Shown here piece by piece: positions 20,279 through 22,819 of a stretch of DNA of 22,819 bases. The stretch lies in the IMG/VR virus record IMGVR_UViG_3300027754_000464, positions 1 through 22,819 of that record. One strand, given 5' to 3'. How positions within the stretch are numbered: position 1 is the first letter of the stretch; each line of letters starts with the position of its first letter. The notes below the pieces were generated by a model that saw only the letters and a program-made list of their open reading frames with translations, was not told where the DNA came from and searched no databases. The DNA is from a virus. Made by a program: the position numbers and the translations under genes.

Positions 20279-22272
20279 TTGGCTTCTCCCCATCTGTCTA
20301 CAATTTTTACATCAGCAATAAGAGGAACAATAATCTCTGGAAGTTTTACACCTTCCATTGACTCCCGAATTGCTTCGGCTGTCTCTTCTGCTAAATCTTC
20401 ACGTGCAACTGTAACGAGTTCATCATGCACAGTCAATACGACATTCACATCTGGTTCTGTAATAAAACAAGAATGTGCACGAACTAACGCTAATTTCATT
20501 AAATCTGCAGCAGAACCTTGAATCATGGTATTAAATGCTTGTCTTTCTGCTCTAAATTTGAGACCATTTTCGGTGCTCTTTAAGTCAGGCAAATACCTGC
20601 GACGCCCAAGCAATGTCTCTACGTAAGGTATATCGCCTTTACTTCGTGCAGTTCTAATTACCTTTGATTTGTATTTAATAATGTCGTGAAATTCTTCTGA
20701 AAATTGGTCAATTAAATTTCGTGCTTCTTTTTCGGAACAATCAATGCTTCGTGCAATTTTTTCAGGACCTACACCATAAGAAATTGCAAGAACTAACATT
20801 TTTCCAACTTTACGTTCTACACCCATAACATCGCCAATAGCGGTGTACATGTCTTTACCTTTACGATAATAATCAAGTGCAACTGGGTCTTGAGATAAAG
20901 ATGCAATGATTCGTGGCTCAATCTGTGAATAATCAGCAACTACTAATTTGTATCCTGGGGGAGCAACAAACAAGTTACGAATTAACGTACCGTAATCTCC
21001 ACCACTGGGAATATTTTGTAAATTTGGGTCAGTACTAGAAAAACGCCCTGTTTCTGCTCCATGTGATTTAAAGTTGGTGTGCGCTCTACCGTTAATAAGA
21101 AGTGATTTTTTATCTATAACACGAGACTTACCTGCTGTTGTGCGAGTAATTTCTCCGCCCAAATAAGGCATTACATACGTTGTCATCAACTTATTTAAAT
21201 CTTGATATTCAATAATTGCATCTACTAACTCATCTTTAGAACGATAAAACTCCATTGCTTCTGCCGATACTGAGTAATGGTAAATAGTTAGTTGTTCACC
21301 TGCTCTAACAATAGTTTGTCCTTTGTCAGTAAGGGCTACTTTAATCTTAAGGTTTGGTTTAATTCCACGACCTTCTGGTTTTGGAGAAAACAATAGTTCC
21401 TGTTTTTCTTTTACAGAGTTCATAGAAAATGCTCTACCAGCCAACTTCCATGCTTTGGCTTTTGATAAATCAATGTCAATCTCTAAACGGTCTTTTAAGT
21501 TCTGTAGTTCAACCATGTCTAAATTAGCACCTGTTAATTCCATGTCGCACAGTGCTGCAATAACGTCCATCTCTAAACGCCATACACGTGCCAGGCTTCC
21601 CTCTAACTTTGGAGATAAATACTTGTACAACTTCCAAGTTGCCTCTGCGTCTAACCCTGAATAGTGAGCAACATCAGTAAAGGAATGAACCTCAACCATT
21701 GCTCCAATACCTTTTTCAACTTTAATCTTTAAAAATTTTTCAGCACAATCTTTTAATCCCAACGAACCACGGTTGCGGTTATCAATGATGAAGGCTGCCA
21801 TCATTGTGTCAAAGTAAGGTTTCTTTGCAACTACGCCACGGTAATACTTAGCAATTGATTTCAAATCAAACTTAATGTTATGACCAACCTTTAACTGGTC
21901 ACTAAAGAACAACGGCTTTAATGCTTTAAATACGTCTCCTGGTAATAACTGGTCTGGAGGTGTGCTAAATACTGGAGTCCACTTTGTTTGGTTTTTTGAG
22001 TAATCTGTGTCTTTAACTTCTTTGCCAGCCGCAAGTTTGCGTTGACCACTTAACAACATTTCTTTATCCCAATGTAAAAAATCACCATTTGGATGTCCCA
22101 TAGGAATTACATCAGTGCGACCATCTGTTGCCAAAGAAATCCACAGCACATCATTAACTACAGGTTGGATTCTGTTTTTTCCAACTGTTTCCACATCAAA
22201 TGCAAAACCATCTACCTTGGAGTAAAACTCAACAAGTTTTTGTAACTGTTCTTTATTTGTAATGATGTTCAT
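20275..22272 (-). CDS. polA: Family A DNA polymerase with 3'-5' exonuclease, Leu at the Phe762 position
   Basis: 665 aa. The exonuclease domain (1-220) has FDVET (D26, E28), NIKFD (D136) and HYSGLD (Y204, D208). The polymerase domain has ADYSQIEPR (D447, motif A), the O helix R487-K488-x2-K491-x7-Y499-G (motif B) and VHDELV (H616-D617, motif C). There is no N-terminal 5' nuclease domain, as in many phage polymerases. Aligned to the E. coli O helix, R487 corresponds to R754, K491 to K758, L495 to F762 and Y499 to Y766. Leu there has been linked by others to slower, more accurate synthesis and temperate lifestyles. GAGGG lies before the ATG, and a 14-bp hairpin lies just upstream. Confidence 0.97.
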   Translation of the reverse strand: MNIITNKEQLQKLVEFYSKVDGFAFDVETVGKNRIQPVVNDVLWISLATDGRTDVIPMGHPNGDFLHWDKEMLLSGQRKLAAGKEVKDTDYSKNQTKWTPVFSTPPDQLLPGDVFKALKPLFFSDQLKVGHNIKFDLKSIAKYYRGVVAKKPYFDTMMAAFIIDNRNRGSLGLKDCAEKFLKIKVEKGIGAMVEVHSFTDVAHYSGLDAEATWKLYKYLSPKLEGSLARVWRLEMDVIAALCDMELTGANLDMVELQNLKDRLEIDIDLSKAKAWKLAGRAFSMNSVKEKQELLFSPKPEGRGIKPNLKIKVALTDKGQTIVRAGEQLTIYHYSVSAEAMEFYRSKDELVDAIIEYQDLNKLMTTYVMPYLGGEITRTTAGKSRVIDKKSLLINGRAHTNFKSHGAETGRFSSTDPNLQNIPSGGDYGTLIRNLFVAPPGYKLVVADYSQIEPRIIASLSQDPVALDYYRKGKDMYTAIGDVMGVERKVGKMLVLAISYGVGPEKIARSIDCSEKEARNLIDQFSEEFHDIIKYKSKVIRTARSKGDIPYVETLLGRRRYLPDLKSTENGLKFRAERQAFNTMIQGSAADLMKLALVRAHSCFITEPDVNVVLTVHDELVTVAREDLAEETAEAIRESMEGVKLPEIIVPLIADVKIVDRWGEAK

Positions 22273-22292
22273 TTAAATTCCCTCTGATTAAT

Positions 22293-22332
22293 GATAAAGG
22301 GGCCTGGAAACGGAATTACAGGCCCCTTTATC
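22293..22332 (-). terminator. Strong hairpin between the SSB-like gene and polA
   Basis: A perfect 14-bp stem, GATAAAGGGGCCTG (22293-22306) with CAGGCCCCTTTATC (22319-22332), has a 12-nt loop. It lies 10 nt after the stop of the SSB-like gene. The tail TTTATCATTAAT on the - strand is T-rich but broken, so it may terminate partially and let reduced transcription into polA, or block 3' decay of the upstream message. Confidence 0.8.
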
Positions 22333-22342
22333 TATGGAAGTA

Positions 22343-22819
22343 CTACGCTATTGAGCGAGCAATCTCTAGAAGTTCAGAGCGAGGGGTCTCACGAACTACT
22401 TCTTCTGCTGTAAATAAAACAGCATTTGCTACAGCATCAGTAACGGTGTCTTGCGACAACTTCCATTCCTCTGCTAAGTCACGACCACGCACAAAGTTGA
22501 GGGTATATTGTGTCGTTGGTCCTGTTCCTAGTCGAGAAATCTCCCAGAACTCCTTATCAAGAGGTCCCTTGCGCTCATCATCATGAGCCTTCTTGATTTG
22601 TCGTGCTAAGGAAGGCGGTGCTGTAAGGACTTGCACTGTTGGTTCTCCACCAGAAAGTACAAGTACGTTAAATGCAAATTTTCCACGAGCCTTGTCACCA
22701 AGTACATCGCAGAGTGGGCAAGTTTCGCCAATACAAACAAAAGATTTTTTACCCTTTGGGCGTTCAATCCAGTGTTGTTCGTAAGTTGCGAAAGGGCGGT
22801 CTTGTAAAAACTTTACAAG
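22343..22819 (-). CDS. gp32-like single-stranded DNA-binding protein (partial, N-terminus outside)
   Basis: The reading frame is open from the right edge to 22343, giving at least 158 codons; the start lies beyond the window. The visible part starts LVKFLQDRPFATYEQHW, then FVCIGETCPLCDVLGD with three Cys near an expected zinc site (C-x4-C-x2-C). FAFNVLVL, FWEISRLGTGPTTQY and TLNFV are strands of an OB fold, matching the gp32-like pattern of F-x-I-x-R-x-G-x-G...T-x-Y. SSB proteins of this type protect single-stranded DNA during phage replication. There is no acidic C-terminal tail (it ends LLEIARSIA), unlike bacterial SSB. The hairpin follows its stop. Confidence 0.78.
   Translation of the reverse strand, partial: LVKFLQDRPFATYEQHWIERPKGKKSFVCIGETCPLCDVLGDKARGKFAFNVLVLSGGEPTVQVLTAPPSLARQIKKAHDDERKGPLDKEFWEISRLGTGPTTQYTLNFVRGRDLAEEWKLSQDTVTDAVANAVLFTAEEVVRETPRSELLEIARSIA

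Overview
The window looks like part of the genome of a double-stranded DNA phage (or an integrated prophage) of an actinobacterium. The phage signs are many very short, tightly packed and often overlapping genes, a tyrosine integrase, a small lytic transglycosylase, and a full phage DNA-metabolism set: class II ribonucleotide reductase, family A polymerase without a 5' nuclease domain, RecA-like recombinase, Cas4-like exonuclease, two resolvase-type nucleases, a deoxynucleotide kinase and a gp32-like single-strand binding protein. The actinobacterial sign is a WhiB-family protein, a family restricted to Actinobacteria and their phages. The DNA is AT-rich by eye, which suits small-genome planktonic Actinobacteria better than high-GC soil genera. 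That host guess is inference.

Layout. Positions 1-3788 read on the + strand: a chain of three small genes (membrane peptide, small helical protein, zinc ribbon), an HNH/endonuclease VII-like protein, a strong terminator, the integrase, a membrane-anchored lytic transglycosylase coupled to it, and two small basic proteins, with hairpin terminators between units. A bidirectional terminator at 3768-3799 separates this from the rest (3809-22819), which all reads on the - strand, so transcription converges there.

The - strand, in its own direction, starts with the SSB-like gene cut by the window end, then a 14-bp hairpin, polA, a zinc-ribbon protein, recA, an Hjc-like nuclease, whiB, a Cas4-like exonuclease, a coiled-coil protein, a dNMP kinase and a RuvC-like resolvase. 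A SpoVS-domain gene follows; its ribosome binding site lies inside a 10-bp hairpin. Next comes a block of 13 small genes of unknown function (15396 down to 10162), joined mostly by one of two stereotyped stop/start junctions. Then follow a Cys-rich protein, a small protein, a Pol-beta-type nucleotidyltransferase, a small protein, a HAD-like protein, a 501-aa protein with a predicted barrel and a Cys cluster, a structured 184-nt leader, and the ribonucleotide reductase.

How the parts fit: reductase and kinase would supply dNTPs; polymerase, SSB and RecA would carry out replication and strand exchange; the Cas4-like, Hjc-like and RuvC-like nucleases would process ends and branched intermediates, as in recombination-dependent replication. 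Integrase plus leucine at the polymerase position equivalent to E. coli Phe762 fits a temperate or slow-replicating phage. No capsid, tail, terminase, helicase or primase gene was recognised, nor any tRNA or CRISPR array. The 13-gene block may contain virion or host-directed proteins, but nothing in the sequence proves either.
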